From positions 372,001 through 436,000 of the forward strand of contig JAJDWH010000036.1 of NCBI GenBank assembly GCA_022825705.1: 64,000 nt of DNA. Reading direction: 5' to 3'. The notes below the pieces were generated by a model that had not been told where the DNA came from, ran no database searches, and saw only the letters and a program-made list of their open reading frames with translations. Source of the stretch: Alphaproteobacteria bacterium (GTDB lineage: Bacteria; Pseudomonadota; Alphaproteobacteria; TMED109). The number at the start of each line of letters is the position of its first letter. Positions within the stretch are counted from its first letter, which is position 1. Made by a program: the position numbers and the translations under genes. This document shows, one piece after another, positions 63,196 to 64,000 of the stretch.

Positions 63196-63731
63196 GACTC
63201 AGTTCAACACAATTGTCGCCGGGGCTGGCCGCCGCCGTGGCCGCGTTGGCCCTGGCGGGCTGCTCGGCCACGCATGTCGGCGAATCGTGGCAGTGCCCGC
63301 TGGCCCAGGGAAGCTCCTGCACGAGCATCGCCGAGGCCGATCCGGCGGTGTCCGCCAGCGCCGCCCGCGCGGCCGCCTTGTTCGGCGAGCCGCTGCCGGA
63401 GGCACGGCATCAAATCGGCTCGGGGGCAGGGGGTGGCCGGTACGTACATGGAGGAGCCTGCGACGACGATTGCGGCTTCTTCGCCTGGTTCAAGACGCTC
63501 TTCGGCGGCGACACCGACGCACATTTGCCCCGCCCGAAGCCGGAAGCAGCGGCAACGACTGCCAAAACTGAACAGACCGCCGCACCCGCACCTGCGGCGG
63601 ATGCCTCACTTCGCGTGCCCGAGGTGCTGGGCCGCATCTGGATCGCGCCCTTCGTCGACGCGGACGGCATCTACCGCGAGGCCCACTGGGTGCGGGTGGT
63701 GCTGGAGCCCGCCGGCTGGAAGCTACCGTGA
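63192..63731 (+). CDS. traV: F-type T4SS lipoprotein TraV
   Basis: This 179-aa protein has a lipoprotein leader (AAAVAALALAGC), Cys-bearing segments (WQCPLAQGSSC, GACDDDC) and the conserved C-terminal VLGRIWIAPFVDADGIYREA. TraV (VirB7-like) anchors the TraK/TraB core in the outer membrane. It overlaps traC by 4 bp (GTGA). Confidence 0.9.
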   Translation: MRLSSTQLSPGLAAAVAALALAGCSATHVGESWQCPLAQGSSCTSIAEADPAVSASAARAAALFGEPLPEARHQIGSGAGGGRYVHGGACDDDCGFFAWFKTLFGGDTDAHLPRPKPEAAATTAKTEQTAAPAPAADASLRVPEVLGRIWIAPFVDADGIYREAHWVRVVLEPAGWKLP

Positions 63732-64000
63732 TCGGCCGCCTGCTGGAACTCTTCGAGGGGCCTGAGGCGCCGGCGTCCTGGTCGCCGCCGCCGGTCCCGG
63801 CGGCGCTCCACCAGCTGCTCCCGTGGCGCGCTTGGGACGAGCGGAGCGAGCTCTACGTCAATGCGTCGAGCATCGGCTTCGTCCTGGAGATCCCGCCCTT
63901 CGTTAACATCGACGAGGAAATCGCGGGCGCGCTCGCGGGGACGCTCGCTGACGCGGCACCCGAGCACTGCACCCTCCAGGTCCTGCACTGGGCAAGCCCC
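63728..64000 (+). CDS. traC: F-type T4SS ATPase TraC (partial, runs off the window)
   Basis: GTG 63728 opens IGRLLELFEGPEAPASWSPP, then LLPWRAWDERSELYVNASSI and GFVLEIPPFVNIDEEIAG, the N-terminal domain of the VirB4-like ATPase TraC. The Walker motifs lie beyond the window. Its place after traV matches the F-type order. Confidence 0.88.
   Translation, partial: MIGRLLELFEGPEAPASWSPPPVPAALHQLLPWRAWDERSELYVNASSIGFVLEIPPFVNIDEEIAGALAGTLADAAPEHCTLQVLHWASP

Overview
The window is high-GC bacterial DNA, most likely from an alphaproteobacterium. The evidence is the hflK-hflC-DUF2065-Deg protease-miaA gene order, an acetolactate synthase with the GEAS form of the ThDP motif, and three GTTC-N7-GTTC sites, which is the alphaproteobacterial LexA-box pattern. 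Genus cannot be set from sequence alone. Ordinary chromosomal genes (rnhB, ilvB, hflKC, deg, miaA, apt, an L,D-transpeptidase) are islands between accessory DNA: six toxin-antitoxin loci or remnants, a bounded transposon, two tyrosine recombinases, a decayed tnpB and a conjugative module that runs off the right edge.

Layout. 1-0.4 kb: PIN toxin/RHH antitoxin. 0.5-9.1 kb: an amidase and a leftward gene run (inverse-autotransporter-like barrel, Asp-Gly repeat lipoprotein, Asp/Asn beta-hydroxylase, membrane LuxR regulator, alpha-helical protein), interleaved with one intact and two truncated copies of a class I glutamine amidotransferase. 9.2-11.5 kb: rnhB and ilvB. 12.2-13.8 kb: an integrase with a triplicated N-terminal repeat. 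14-18.9 kb: three porin paralogues, only one with a clean signal peptide. 19.7-22.76 kb: a 3,050-bp IS1595-type transposon with perfect 27-bp inverted repeats and an 8-bp target duplication, carrying passenger genes. 22.8-23.8 kb: toxin-antitoxin remnants and higBA. 24.2-28.8 kb: hflK-hflC-DUF2065-deg-miaA. 28.9-31.5 kb: mazEF, a MerR/cation-efflux pair and vapBC. 31.7-36.8 kb: AAA/DUF4143 ATPase, dienelactone-hydrolase-like lipoprotein, tnpB remnant and a LuxR regulator. 37.3-46.1 kb: an envelope gene cluster with two caspase-fold proteases, three DUF4384 domains, an OmpA domain, beta-propeller-like repeats, a coiled-coil/beta-barrel protein and a lipoprotein hydrolase. 46.3-48.7 kb: TauD-like dioxygenase, GST and SDR. 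49.3-51.5 kb: small lipoprotein, L,D-transpeptidase, apt. 51.7-64 kb: conjugation genes.

The conjugation region has an IncP/Ti-like mobilisation module (DUF2840, TraF-type peptidase, relaxase, TraG coupling protein) followed by an F-type type IV secretion operon (TraA, L, E, K, B, V, C). A LexA-type box sits directly upstream of each of its three transcription units, which suggests SOS-induced transfer. TraG is cut off before its Walker B motif, directly beside an integrase and an HTH/DUF4258 gene pair, so the coupling protein looks inactivated.

The two best candidates for something undescribed are the caspase/DUF4384/OmpA envelope cluster and the beta-hydroxylase/Asp-Gly-repeat/outer-membrane-barrel run. 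All functional claims rest on motif reading by eye; no database search was run.
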